A DNA stretch of 11,865 bases from SKPS01 sp964469215 (GCA_964469215.1 CAYXYB010000030.1:1-11865); one strand, 5' to 3'; shown: positions 1-8,239, counted from the first letter of the stretch. Program-made: numbers and translations. Notes: generated by a model not told the origin, from the sequence alone.

Positions 1-55
1 CGAATTACGAATTACGAATTACGAATTACGAATTACGAATTACGAATTACGAATT
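1..55. repeat. 7-bp tandem repeat (CGAATTA)n
   Basis: Seven perfect head-to-tail copies of CGAATTA are followed by a partial eighth. The array runs off the left edge, so its true length is unknown. It lies downstream of the ettA stop codon and encodes nothing recognisable. Confidence 0.95.
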
Positions 56-56
56 G

Positions 57-143
57 CCCGGTTACCCCGACTTTACGACTGCACGACTTTCCGATTAATC
101 GATTAGAATATTTCCCCGACATTACTCACTTCGCTAATTACAC
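57..143. repeat. degenerate CGACTTTACGAC / CCCCGA repeat block downstream of ettA
   Basis: This short stretch is built from loose 8-10 base units such as CGACTTTA, CGACTGCA and CCCCGAC, plus the perfect palindrome TAATCGATTA. The unit style matches the arrays at 1865-1949, 6227-6315 and 10857-10929, so the same repeat family occurs on both sides of ettA. No clear Rho-independent terminator for ettA is visible here. Confidence 0.6.
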
Positions 144-1820
144 CTACCTGCTCAGCTTCCTGTATCGTATTCTTTTCGGCCCGGTGTCGCCAAGACGTTT
201 ATGGCGGTTTTCCTCGTATTCGCTGTATGAGCCTTCGAAGAAGGTGACCTGGGAATCGCCTTCGAAGGCCAGGATATGGGTTGCTATCCTGTCGAGAAAC
301 CAGCGGTCGTGAGAGATAATCATAGCGCTGCCTGCAAAGTTTTCGAGCCCCTCTTCCAGAGCGCGGAGTGTGTTTATGTCGATATCGTTTGTTGGCTCAT
401 CGAGGAGAAGTACGTTGGCTTCGGAGCGGAGGGTGAGTGCCAGGTGGAGGCGGTTTCTTTCACCGCCTGACAGCACACCTGCCTTTTTCGCCTGGTCGGC
501 ACCGGTAAAGTTAAACCTTGAGACATAAGCGCGTGAATTCATCAGTCTGCCGCCAAGAGGGATTTGCTCATGCCCGCCGCTGATGACCTGCCATACATCC
601 TTCCCTGGGTCAATAGAGGCATGCTCCTGATCAATGTAACCAAGGGTCACGGTTTCTCCAACCTCGAAGCTGCCTTTGTCAGGCGTTTCCTGCCCCATGA
701 TCAGACGAAAGAGTGTTGTCTTACCGGCGCCGTTCGGCCCAATTATGCCAACAATACTTCCGGGAGGAACTGAGAGGTTAAGGTTTTCAAAGAGAAGCTT
801 ATCACCATACGATTTAGTAATGCCTGATGCTTCGATGACTTTGTTGCCAAGTCTGGGGCCGTTGGGGATGAATATTTCCAGCCGTTCCTCCTTAGCCTTC
901 GCATCTTCACCCAGCATTTTTTCGTAAGCTGAGAGCCTCGCCTTCGACTTGGCATGCCTCGCTTTCGGTGCCATCCTTACCCATTCAAGCTCACTTTCAA
1001 GGGTTTTCCGACGGCGGCTCTCCGTTTTCTCCTCCTGCACCAGCCTCAGCGACTTCTGCTCAAGCCATGAGCTGTAGTTTCCCTTCCATGGTATTCCCTC
1101 CCCACGGTCGAGTTCCAATATCCAGCCCGCCACATTGTCGAGGAAGTAGCGGTCGTGGGTTACGGCAATCACAGTACCTTTGTATTGCTTCAGATGCTGT
1201 TCAAGCCACTCCACCGATTCTGCATCCAGGTGGTTGGTGGGCTCGTCGAGAAGAAGTATGTCGGGTTCCGAGAGGAGCAGCCTGCACAGAGCCACACGGC
1301 GCCTCTCACCACCGGAGAGGTTTTTTACGGGAGTGTCACCCTCCGGACAGCGCAGGGCATCCATCGCCCGTTCCAGCCTGGCATCAAGCTCCCACGCATC
1401 ATGCTGCTCTATATACTCGGTAAGCTCACCCTGCCGGTCTATAAGGCGTGTCATCTCGTCGTCATCAAGTGGCTCAGAAAACCTGTTGTTGACCTCTTCA
1501 TACTCTTTAAGTACGTTAACAACATCCTGAACTCCCTCTTCAACTATCTCTTTAACACTCTTTGAATTGTCGAGTAAGGGTTCCTGCTCAAGCATCCCTA
1601 CCGTATATCCCGGAGAAAAAACCACCTCACCCTGAAAGCTTTTGTCCAGCCCTGCTATGATCTTTAACAGGGTTGATTTCCCCGATCCGTTGAGGCCTAT
1701 GATGCCAATCTTGGCGCCATAAAAGAATGAGAGGTAAATGTTCTTTAATATCTGCCGGTTTGGTGGTATCAGTTTGCCAACACCCACCATCGAGAATATT
1801 ATCTTTTTGTCGTCGCTCAT
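144..1820 (-). CDS. ettA: energy-dependent translational throttle protein EttA (ABC-F ATPase)
   Basis: This is a 558-aa ABC-F protein, close to the family's usual ~555 aa. It has two ATP-binding cassettes and no membrane segment. Walker A motifs are at residues 42-50 (GLNGSGKST) and 361-369 (GPNGAGKTT). LSGGE signatures are at 168-172 and 450-454, and Walker B glutamates are E193 and E475. H222 in VTHDR is the first switch histidine. The linker that contacts P-site tRNA lies around 245-320 and contains the basic RMAPKARHAKSKAR stretch. The arm insertion lies around 95-140. The closing IRYRKL motif and the NSRAYVSRFNF stretch before the second signature are typical of EttA rather than Uup or YheS. 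The family binds the ribosomal E site and gates entry into elongation according to ATP/ADP level. The gene is intact, starts at ATG, and lies 155 bp from the next gene with repeats between. It is therefore probably transcribed alone and functionally unrelated to the secreted cassettes. Confidence 0.97.
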   Translation of the reverse strand: MSDDKKIIFSMVGVGKLIPPNRQILKNIYLSFFYGAKIGIIGLNGSGKSTLLKIIAGLDKSFQGEVVFSPGYTVGMLEQEPLLDNSKSVKEIVEEGVQDVVNVLKEYEEVNNRFSEPLDDDEMTRLIDRQGELTEYIEQHDAWELDARLERAMDALRCPEGDTPVKNLSGGERRRVALCRLLLSEPDILLLDEPTNHLDAESVEWLEQHLKQYKGTVIAVTHDRYFLDNVAGWILELDRGEGIPWKGNYSSWLEQKSLRLVQEEKTESRRRKTLESELEWVRMAPKARHAKSKARLSAYEKMLGEDAKAKEERLEIFIPNGPRLGNKVIEASGITKSYGDKLLFENLNLSVPPGSIVGIIGPNGAGKTTLFRLIMGQETPDKGSFEVGETVTLGYIDQEHASIDPGKDVWQVISGGHEQIPLGGRLMNSRAYVSRFNFTGADQAKKAGVLSGGERNRLHLALTLRSEANVLLLDEPTNDIDINTLRALEEGLENFAGSAMIISHDRWFLDRIATHILAFEGDSQVTFFEGSYSEYEENRHKRLGDTGPKRIRYRKLSR

Positions 1821-1842
1821 GTTTTGTTGTAATGATGATTTG

Positions 1843-1850
1843 CAAAACTA
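1843..1850 (-). promoter_or_regulatory. candidate Bacteroidota -7 promoter element of ettA
   Basis: On the minus strand TAGTTTTG matches the Bacteroidota sigma-A -7 consensus TAnnTTTG exactly. It sits 22 bp upstream of the ettA ATG, which would leave a short A-rich leader ending ACAACAAAAC. I see no well-spaced -33 TTG, because the expected position falls in GC-rich repeat sequence. The call rests on the -7 match and position only. Confidence 0.35.
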
Positions 1851-1864
1851 TGCAAATTCCTGCT

Positions 1865-1949
1865 TTCCCCGATTTCCCCAACTTTGCGACTTTACGACTT
1901 TGCGACTTTACGACTTTACGATTCCCCGATTCCCCGATTGCACGATTCA
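1865..1949. repeat. CGACTTTAC / CCCCGATT degenerate tandem array, left boundary of unit 1
   Basis: The array consists of imperfect 8-10 base units. CGACTTTGCGACTTTACGAC is the core, followed by CGATTCCCCGATTCCCCGAT and GCACGATTC. It fills most of the gap between ettA and the first gene A. Related arrays at 6227-6315 and 10857-10929 run in the same orientation and bound the two duplicated units, so homologous recombination or replication slippage between arrays is a plausible origin of the duplication. Confidence 0.8.
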
Positions 1950-1954
1950 ATAAA

Positions 1955-1982
1955 CCACTCAGACACTTAGGTCACTTAGTGG
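1955..1982 (-). terminator. weak hairpin at the end of gene A1, possible terminator
   Basis: CCACT (1955-1959) pairs with AGTGG (1978-1982). On the minus strand the stem is followed by TTTATT. The stem is only 5 bp and its 5' arm overlaps the A1 stop codon, so termination activity is uncertain. The same arrangement recurs at 6321-6358 in copy 2, which is the main support. Confidence 0.25.
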
Positions 1983-3760
1983 CTTTTCACAAAACGAAAC
2001 ACTCCGGTCTCACCAGTGTGCCCGATGATTCGGCTCAGGAACAGGCCGGCAGGTAGACTGCTGATGTCCACCTCAAGCTTTTGGAGGTTTGGCGGCAAAG
2101 GGACTTCGAATTGTTTAACTCCCTGTATACTGTAAAACTGCAGGATACCTTTGGGCAGGTTGTTCCCTTCCGATGCCTGCAGGGTAATTGAACGGCTGGC
2201 TGGATTAGGGTAGGATCGGATTGCCAATCTTGTTTTATCATGTTTCATTATGGCGGTGCAATTAACCCATCTGACCTCTGTGGTTTTTTGACCGGAAGAT
2301 GAACCGAAAGTAACGGTGCAGGTATAAGTTGCAGTATCTGTTGAAGGTTGCAGTGTGATGGTCTGTGTGATAGCACCGGTACTCCATTGGTAGGAGGAGA
2401 AGCCTGCCCCTGCATCTAATGTATAAGGTGAGCCGGTACAGGCATTGTAAAAATCATCAAGTACCGGCCTTATCACCACCTCATCAGCTCCGATATCAGG
2501 ATTCAGAGGGTTTCTAAGATCACCGTCTATATCATGAGTAACAGAAACAATAGGGGTTCCGGCACTCCGCGCCAGGGTGTCTCCCGCTTGTAGGTGCAGG
2601 TCATAGGGTTTGCTGAAAAGAGGAATGCCCCATATTGAATGAGTATCAATCCCCGTGTTTTGCCAGGTGGCAAAATCGGGGATGGCAGACACATTGGTGT
2701 CAGAGAAGGTGCAGAAAGGATAATTTGCCGGCGAGTGAAATACGTTGTAATTCGAGTTGATTGATGGAAGGTTAGAGATTACGCGAAATAAGGAGCCTTC
2801 TGTAGTGATTAATATATTATTTTTGAGATTATCAATATATTGAATGTTATAAACTGCCAGTTTTTGTACCTTGATTGTGTTATGGTATAATGACAGTCCA
2901 TTTGTACTTTTAATACCAATTGAAGAATCTGCGTTGATTGTATTGTTGAAGAACAGAGAAGTTTGATAATCCACCCAAAAAACGGGCCCCCATTTCCCTT
3001 TCAGTACAATTTTATTATTCTCAGCCAGAAAAGAACCAGAGGTTGAAGATGACAAGCTCTCAACCACTGAATATCCTGTATGGTCAGAAAAAACTATGTT
3101 GTTGGAAAAAATGCAGCTTACCCCTGCCCTGTAAAGTATATAATATCTATTCTGATAAAAAAGATTATTAGAGATTTCCGTATATGAGGTACTAAGAGTA
3201 CTTATTGCTGCACAACCTATGAAAGTGCTATTTGATATGAGGACACTATCCAAATCCTTTGTCGACAGGATATATGAGTTTCCTTGTAAACTACCCGGAC
3301 AATTAACAGAAGTAAATTTACAGTTATACACTTTCAATACTTCATGATTTCCATTTGTTGCTTTAATACATGTTGCATATAATCCATCAGCAAGAAAGGA
3401 AAGATTCTTTATTTCAACATGATGAATGTCGCCAAGACAGATTAAATATGCATAATTATAATCTTGCAAATTAAATGTAATTATCACATCATTGTTGCCT
3501 GATTCTGATTTGATTGTTAGTTTGTTTTGGTAGCTACTTCCGGGTATGTTATGAATATAAATCTGTTCCCAATAGGTACCTGCGTAGATCTTTAATGTTA
3601 CCGGGCCACTCATGCCCCGTTGTTGGAGCTGTTGCACGGCAAGAGATAGGGTTGCAAAATCCCCCTGTGGGCCGCCTACAATAAAGGTTCCGTTCATTGG
3701 TTGAGCGAAACAGGATAATCCCAGAAAATGGAATAATATAATTAAACGTAGTCTTTTCAT
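1976..3760 (-). CDS. secreted beta-helix/Ig-like protein with T9SS C-terminal sorting domain (gene A, copy 1)
   Basis: This is a 594-aa exported protein. Residues 1-19 form a signal peptide (MKRLRLII...GLSCFA, cleavage before Q20). Residues 22-75 carry the Bacteroidota motif GTFIVGGPQGDFATLSLAVQ...SGPVTLKIYAGTYWEQIYI. Residues ~75-400 are rich in short beta strands and N-rich turns (ISNNLFYQN, FSNNIVF, LFFNNTI), as expected for a right-handed parallel beta-helix. DIDGDLRNPLNPDIGADE begins at residue 410. An Ig-like domain spans ~440-502 (LDAGAGFSSYQWSTG). A type A T9SS sorting domain spans ~516-594 (SYPNP, VDISSLPAGLF, RFVK). The ATG at 3760 is chosen because the signal peptide begins there. 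An in-frame ATG at 3829 would add a 23-residue prefix including a lysine run read from the 21-base A tract. The gene lies 76 bp downstream of B1 and is probably co-transcribed. No catalytic motif is seen; adhesion or polymer binding is only a guess. Confidence 0.88.
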   Translation of the reverse strand: MKRLRLIILFHFLGLSCFAQPMNGTFIVGGPQGDFATLSLAVQQLQQRGMSGPVTLKIYAGTYWEQIYIHNIPGSSYQNKLTIKSESGNNDVIITFNLQDYNYAYLICLGDIHHVEIKNLSFLADGLYATCIKATNGNHEVLKVYNCKFTSVNCPGSLQGNSYILSTKDLDSVLISNSTFIGCAAISTLSTSYTEISNNLFYQNRYYILYRAGVSCIFSNNIVFSDHTGYSVVESLSSSTSGSFLAENNKIVLKGKWGPVFWVDYQTSLFFNNTINADSSIGIKSTNGLSLYHNTIKVQKLAVYNIQYIDNLKNNILITTEGSLFRVISNLPSINSNYNVFHSPANYPFCTFSDTNVSAIPDFATWQNTGIDTHSIWGIPLFSKPYDLHLQAGDTLARSAGTPIVSVTHDIDGDLRNPLNPDIGADEVVIRPVLDDFYNACTGSPYTLDAGAGFSSYQWSTGAITQTITLQPSTDTATYTCTVTFGSSSGQKTTEVRWVNCTAIMKHDKTRLAIRSYPNPASRSITLQASEGNNLPKGILQFYSIQGVKQFEVPLPPNLQKLEVDISSLPAGLFLSRIIGHTGETGVFRFVKSH

Positions 3761-3769
3761 AATTGTCTG

Positions 3770-3790
3770 TTTTTTTTTTTTTTTTTTTTT
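3770..3790 (-). repeat. 21-base A homopolymer in the leader of gene A1
   Basis: Twenty-one consecutive T on the plus strand (A in the mRNA) end 9 bp upstream of the A1 start codon. The corresponding leader of A2 has only a 7-base run (8188-8194). A-rich leaders are normal in Bacteroidota, which initiate largely without Shine-Dalgarno pairing, but a run this long is prone to slippage and could vary in length. Homopolymer sequencing error is an alternative. Confidence 0.9.
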
Positions 3791-3792
3791 GA

Positions 3793-3826
3793 AATGCAGG
3801 GGCAAAAAGAAAGACGCCCCTGCATT
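3793..3826 (-). promoter_or_regulatory. intercistronic 11-bp hairpin between B1 and A1
   Basis: AATGCAGGGGC (3793-3803) pairs perfectly with GCCCCTGCATT (3816-3826) across a 12-nt loop. It starts 10 bp after the B1 stop. In the direction of transcription it is followed by TTC and then the A21 tract rather than a U run, so it is not a standard intrinsic terminator. It may slow or partly terminate transcription, or protect the 3' end of the B message. A hairpin of the same length lies at the same place in copy 2 with paired base changes. Confidence 0.75.
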
Positions 3827-3836
3827 CAATTGCTAT

Positions 3837-5402
3837 TTATTGCTTACAGATCCTGAACGATTTGGTGTTGTTTGGTAATTCAACTCTGACCAGATAAATT
3901 CCTGAGCACAAGTCTGAAAGATCAAGACTGATTTCATTGACTGGATAAGGGATTGTTTTCAGAAGTCTCCCGTTGATATCGTAAAGTGAAATGGATACAG
4001 GAGCGTCATCTCTCGGAATTTTGCAAAATACCATGCTGTTTGCAGGATTGGGATAAAAGACGAATTCCGGTTCCGGTTTTGACATTCTTAGATACTGATT
4101 ACTGCAATAGCTCGATTTGTAATTTACTTCTCCTGCATACATATCATAGAAGGTGTATAGGTTATGGGTGAAGTATGAGAATCTTCCTGCAATGGAAGGT
4201 TTCTGGTAGTTCGAGGTTAGATTATAATTAACAACCGAATAGTCGTCTGTTGGTGTTCCGTCAAGATCCAGCGATAGTTTTATGATATGCCAGTGATCTT
4301 GCCAGATTTCACCCGGTTGATCAAAATACTCCCAGGCAACATGGATATTATCACCACAATAGGTGATTACAGGTTTGTAATTCACATAATGGGTTGTTGG
4401 AAATGTAGGTGGTGGTAGGTATGCATTAATACATGTATCGTAAAAATGTCTAAATAAATTATTATTAAAAGCAGTGAAATTCCAGATACCCCTGATTTGA
4501 TTCCAGTCTTCATCTAAATAATGTACATCTACTACCATGGAGAAGTCGAAAGTATCCTGAGGAAGAGCAGGTGCTGCTATCCGTGGATAACCTACTGTCA
4601 ATATATATTGGAAAGGGCCAGGACTTGGTATCCTGTTTGGATATTTCAGGGTATCGAGATGTCCCTTCGTCGGATCGATAAGACTGTCAATGTAATATTG
4701 CACTACCTGGAACAACCAATTTCCATTTGGCTTTTCACCGGCATATGCAAATGATACTACAGTGAATGTATCCGTTTGCCCTTCATAGAGATACAAAGCT
4801 ACATCCGGTTTCTTATAACGCGGATCGCCTGTACTTGGCTTTATGATCAGTGTGGAAGAAGTATCCAGCCCTTCGATATTACAGGCCTTTGCAAATATTT
4901 CGTTGTTGAATTCCCAGGTAACAACACATCTGATATCTTTGTATCGGTGTGCAGCATCTACATTAGGATTTATGCCCGGCCCAAAAGAGAATGGACCGTA
5001 CTTGTGTTGAAACTGATTATTTACAAATTCTTTGGAACAGACATAAATATTACCATTATCTTCCCAAACTATCAGAGCGACAGCTCCCCCTTCACTTAAT
5101 ACCACATCTGGGTTAAAAACAGCAATGTTACCACCAGAGCAGGTATCAATTGGCATTATTCCTGAATTAATAACTCCGCCGGTGCCTTCAAGGCTCCAGT
5201 AAAATCCCGGATTATCTCCATCCCACACCATTACCTTCATGTCCTGATTCAAATTCATACTGTATTCTGCAATATCATTGCCGGTATTCTGGACATTGCC
5301 GGTATTTTGGATGCTAAAGTCCGGGTTGACAGACAGGTAGAACTGTGCTGATACCATATTTATGAATAGCGTTATTGTTGCTAAAATAATGTATTTTTTC
5401 AT
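3837..5402 (-). CDS. secreted protein with T9SS sorting domain and propeller-like repeats (gene B, copy 1)
   Basis: This is a 521-aa exported protein of unrecognised specific function. Residues 1-19 are a signal peptide (MKKYIILATITLFINMVSA, cleavage before Q20). The body repeats a pattern of a P-D/N-V or P-x-I strand followed by V-x-W-E or a similar strand: NPDVVLSEGGAVALIVWE, INPNVDAAHRYKDIRCVVTWE, KPDVALYLYEGQTDTFTVVS, YPRIAAPALPQDTFDFSMVV, YKPVITYCGDNIHVAWEY, KPSIAGRF. This suggests a six-bladed beta-propeller-like fold; that is inference from spacing, not a family match. Residues ~447-521 form a type A T9SS sorting domain (FVFYPNPANS, LYDINGRLLKT, LSDLCSGIYLVRV, RICKQ). The ATG start follows an A/T-rich leader with no Shine-Dalgarno, conserved in copy 2. 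It is the first gene of the probable B-A operon. Confidence 0.87.
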   Translation of the reverse strand: MKKYIILATITLFINMVSAQFYLSVNPDFSIQNTGNVQNTGNDIAEYSMNLNQDMKVMVWDGDNPGFYWSLEGTGGVINSGIMPIDTCSGGNIAVFNPDVVLSEGGAVALIVWEDNGNIYVCSKEFVNNQFQHKYGPFSFGPGINPNVDAAHRYKDIRCVVTWEFNNEIFAKACNIEGLDTSSTLIIKPSTGDPRYKKPDVALYLYEGQTDTFTVVSFAYAGEKPNGNWLFQVVQYYIDSLIDPTKGHLDTLKYPNRIPSPGPFQYILTVGYPRIAAPALPQDTFDFSMVVDVHYLDEDWNQIRGIWNFTAFNNNLFRHFYDTCINAYLPPPTFPTTHYVNYKPVITYCGDNIHVAWEYFDQPGEIWQDHWHIIKLSLDLDGTPTDDYSVVNYNLTSNYQKPSIAGRFSYFTHNLYTFYDMYAGEVNYKSSYCSNQYLRMSKPEPEFVFYPNPANSMVFCKIPRDDAPVSISLYDINGRLLKTIPYPVNEISLDLSDLCSGIYLVRVELPNNTKSFRICKQ

Positions 5403-5996
<594 letters not shown>

Positions 5997-6161
5997 CACC
6001 CCCTTCGACCCTTCAGCTGTGTTCAGGGATAACAGTCTCAGGGCATCGTCTTCAGGGTTTATCTCCGTAGATCATGCGTTATTCTGAACTCTGAACTCTG
6101 AACCCAGAACGCGGGAGCGCCAGCAAGCGCTCTGAACACCTGTCAGCAAAAAATTATATCT
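5997..6161. repeat. intergenic repeat cluster: CTTCGACCCTTC block, CTGAACT tandem, GAGCGC hairpin
   Basis: This holds a CCCTTCGACCCTTC...CTCAGGG block, then tandem CTGAACT/CTGAACC units (~6081-6109), then GAGCGC CAGCAA GCGCTC, which can form a 6-bp hairpin. All three recur in the same order at 10391-10555 in copy 2. They resemble short dispersed repeats rather than coding sequence, and nothing protein-like is seen here. Confidence 0.6.
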
Positions 6162-6226
6162 CCCGCAGATTTCGCAGATTCCCGCAGAAAAAATCTGCAC
6201 AGATAATCTGGATCAGTGACCAATTC
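6162..6226. repeat. CGCAGATT repeat element at the far end of copy 1
   Basis: Direct CGCAGATT units are followed by GCAGA-AAAAA-TCTGC, which can form a small hairpin, and by AGATAATCTGGATCAGTGAC. Positions 6182-6226 are identical over 45 bp to 10812-10856. This is striking for non-coding DNA when neighbouring sequence has diverged. Confidence 0.75.
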
Positions 6227-6315
6227 ACTCGATTTCCCCGATTTCCCCGATTTCCTCGATTCCCCGATTTCCCCGATTCCCCGATTTTCCCGATTCCCCA
6301 GATTCTCAACGATTC
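6227..6315. repeat. CCCCGATT degenerate tandem array between the two units
   Basis: About nine imperfect units of (T)CCCCGATT follow one another here with 8-9 base spacing. The array separates the upstream region of copy 1 from the end of gene A2. It is the central one of three arrays flanking the duplicated units. Confidence 0.85.
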
Positions 6316-6320
6316 ATTAA

Positions 6321-6358
6321 CCACTGAGTCACTTAATTCACATAGAGGCACTTAGTGG
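6321..6358 (-). terminator. weak hairpin at the end of gene A2, possible terminator
   Basis: CCACTGAG (6321-6328) pairs with CTTAGTGG (6351-6358) with one mismatch, and is followed by TTAAT on the transcribed strand. It overlaps the A2 stop codon in the same way as the copy 1 hairpin. Weak evidence taken alone. Confidence 0.25.
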
Positions 6359-8178
6359 CTTTTTACAAAACGAAACACTCCGGTTTCCCCATTGTGTCCG
6401 ATGATCCGGCCAAGAAAAATCCCCGTGGGGAGTGTGCTGATATTCACTTCTATCCTGTTCCGGTGCTGAGACAATGGTATTTCAAGATATTTGATGCCCT
6501 GGACATTGTATATCTGCAGGATACCTTCGGGCAGGTTGTTCCCTTCAGATGCCTGCAGGGTAATGGAACGGGTTGCGGGATTTGGGTAGGATTGGATCAC
6601 CAATCTTGTTTTATCATGTTTCACAATGCCGGTGCAATCGACCCACCTGACCTCGGTTGTTTTGTGCCCTGATAAGGGGCCGAAGGTAACGGTACAGGAA
6701 TAGGTTGCAGTGTCGCTTGACGGTTGCAGGGTGATGGTCTGGGTGGTAGCACCGGTGCTCCATTGATAAGTTGAGAATCCGGCTCCTGCATCCAGCATAA
6801 ATGGAGAACCGATACAGGCATTGTAATATTCATCAAGCACAGGCCTGATCACCACCTCATCAGCTCCGATATCAGGATTCAGAGGGTTTCTAAGATCACC
6901 GTCTATATCATGAGTAACAGAAGCAATAGGAGTTCCGGCACCCCGCGCCAGGGTGTCTCCCGGCTGCAGGTGCAGGTCATAGGGTTTGCTAAAAAGAGGA
7001 ATGCCCCATTTTGTATGAGTGTCCATTCCCATGTTTTGCCAGGCAGCAAAATCGGGGATGGCTGAAACAGAAGTGTCCTGGAATACGCATATGGGATAAA
7101 CTGATGGCGACCAAAGTACATTATTGTTCGAATTCACAATACCTATCCCATTCATTGCATAAAACACCGAGCCTTCAATTGCAATGAATATATTGTTCTT
7201 TACATCTACAGTTTTATCAATATAATATACTGCCTTTTCTTTTACCTTTAGTGTGTTATTATATAATAACAAACCACTGTATGCTAAAATCCCGCGGGAT
7301 GAATCTGCATGTATAATATTGTTTCTTAATACTATGGATGGATGAAATCCGTGGGAAAAGATAAAATTCCATTTATCTGTCAAAATGATGTTATTGTTTT
7401 CGGCGAGGAATGTTTGAGTATTTTGTGAAGTTCCGGATTGGGTGCTTATGGCTACTGTTCCTTTTTGGCATGAAAATATAGAATTATTTGAGAATTTGCA
7501 GAAATCCAGATTAGTTGAAAATATCCTTTTAGTGTTTTGATAGAACCTATTGTGATCAACTTGCAAGTAAGTTCCGGGATGATTGAAGTCAGGTGCTGAT
7601 TTAACATCTATTGCCCTGCATCCATTGAAAGTATTTCCTGAAATGATTAGCGAGTCAAGCTTATATTGATGGCCTGTCTCAATGCTGTATTTCTCATGTG
7701 CATCAGAGCAACCGCAAGTGTTAAAAACACAATTGATAATCTTAATTACCGAAACATTTAATCCGTTTGATGATGCTCTCAAACCGGTTGAATACAATCC
7801 GGTGGGTTGAAAAGTAAGATTCCGTATAACAACATATAGAATATCGCCGATTAGAATAATATAACTATAATTGATGTCTTGCAAATCATATGTGATGATC
7901 ACATCATCGTTTCGACCTGATTCAGATTCGATGGTAAGTGTATTTGTGTAGTCACTTCCCGGAATATTGTGAATAAAAATCTGCTCGTAATATATACCGG
8001 CATAAATCTTCAGGGTAACCGGGCCACTCATGCCCCGCTGCTGCAATTCTTGTACTGCAAGGGAAGGGGTTGCAAAAACCCCCTGTGGGCCGCCGACAAT
8101 ATAGGTTCCGCTCATTGGTTGAGCGAAACAGGATAATCCCAGAAAATGGAAAATTATAATAAACCGTAGTCTTTTCAT
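6352..8178 (-). CDS. secreted beta-helix/Ig-like protein with T9SS C-terminal sorting domain (gene A, copy 2)
   Basis: This is a 608-aa paralogue of gene A1 with the same layout: signal peptide 1-19 (MKRLRFIII...GLSCFA), GTYIVGGPQG motif, a long strand-and-turn region (~75-415, with NNNIILTD, FSNNSIFS, LRNNIIHAD, LLYNNTLKV), DIDGDLRNPLNPDIGADE from 424, an Ig-like domain ~454-516 and a T9SS sorting domain ~530-608 (SYPNPATRSI, VNISTLPTGIF, RFVK). The two ends are close to A1 in sequence. The central helix region is much more divergent and carries length differences. The ATG at 8178 is directly followed by the signal peptide and preceded by an A-rich leader. B2 ends 61 bp upstream. As in A1, the ligand is unknown and no catalytic residues are recognised. 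The pair may be alternative surface proteins presenting different faces on a common scaffold (inference). Confidence 0.88.
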   Translation of the reverse strand: MKRLRFIIIFHFLGLSCFAQPMSGTYIVGGPQGVFATPSLAVQELQQRGMSGPVTLKIYAGIYYEQIFIHNIPGSDYTNTLTIESESGRNDDVIITYDLQDINYSYIILIGDILYVVIRNLTFQPTGLYSTGLRASSNGLNVSVIKIINCVFNTCGCSDAHEKYSIETGHQYKLDSLIISGNTFNGCRAIDVKSAPDFNHPGTYLQVDHNRFYQNTKRIFSTNLDFCKFSNNSIFSCQKGTVAISTQSGTSQNTQTFLAENNNIILTDKWNFIFSHGFHPSIVLRNNIIHADSSRGILAYSGLLLYNNTLKVKEKAVYYIDKTVDVKNNIFIAIEGSVFYAMNGIGIVNSNNNVLWSPSVYPICVFQDTSVSAIPDFAAWQNMGMDTHTKWGIPLFSKPYDLHLQPGDTLARGAGTPIASVTHDIDGDLRNPLNPDIGADEVVIRPVLDEYYNACIGSPFMLDAGAGFSTYQWSTGATTQTITLQPSSDTATYSCTVTFGPLSGHKTTEVRWVDCTGIVKHDKTRLVIQSYPNPATRSITLQASEGNNLPEGILQIYNVQGIKYLEIPLSQHRNRIEVNISTLPTGIFLGRIIGHNGETGVFRFVKSH

Positions 8179-8195
8179 GTTTTTCGGTTTTTTTG

Positions 8196-8231
8196 AAAAG
8201 CAGGAGTACTAAAGAAGATGCTCCTGCTTTT
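8196..8231 (-). promoter_or_regulatory. intercistronic 11-bp hairpin between B2 and A2
   Basis: AAAAGCAGGAG (8196-8206) pairs perfectly with CTCCTGCTTTT (8221-8231) over a 14-nt loop, starting 8 bp after the B2 stop. Compared with the copy 1 stem, differences on one arm are matched by complementary differences on the other (T-A to A-T, G-C to A-T). That supports selection for pairing. Downstream it is followed by C and A7. Confidence 0.75.
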
Positions 8232-8239
8232 GATTATTA

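Noticed and set aside
1627..1950. 107-aa minus-strand frame overlapping the ettA start
   Set aside because: It is an out-of-frame shadow of ettA extended through the CGACTTT array.
3700..3760. Lipoprotein signal in gene A (GLSC)
   Set aside because: The residues before the cysteine do not fit a lipobox, and CFA followed by Q is a normal signal peptidase I site. T9SS cargo would also not usually be a lipoprotein.
3761..3829. Upstream in-frame ATG giving gene A1 a 23-residue extension
   Set aside because: The extension would put a run of lysines read from the A21 tract before a clear signal peptide, and the paralogue A2 starts at MKRLRF.
6154..6351. 65-aa minus-strand frame with G-N-R repeats
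   Set aside because: It is a direct reading of the CCCCGATT array and has no independent support.
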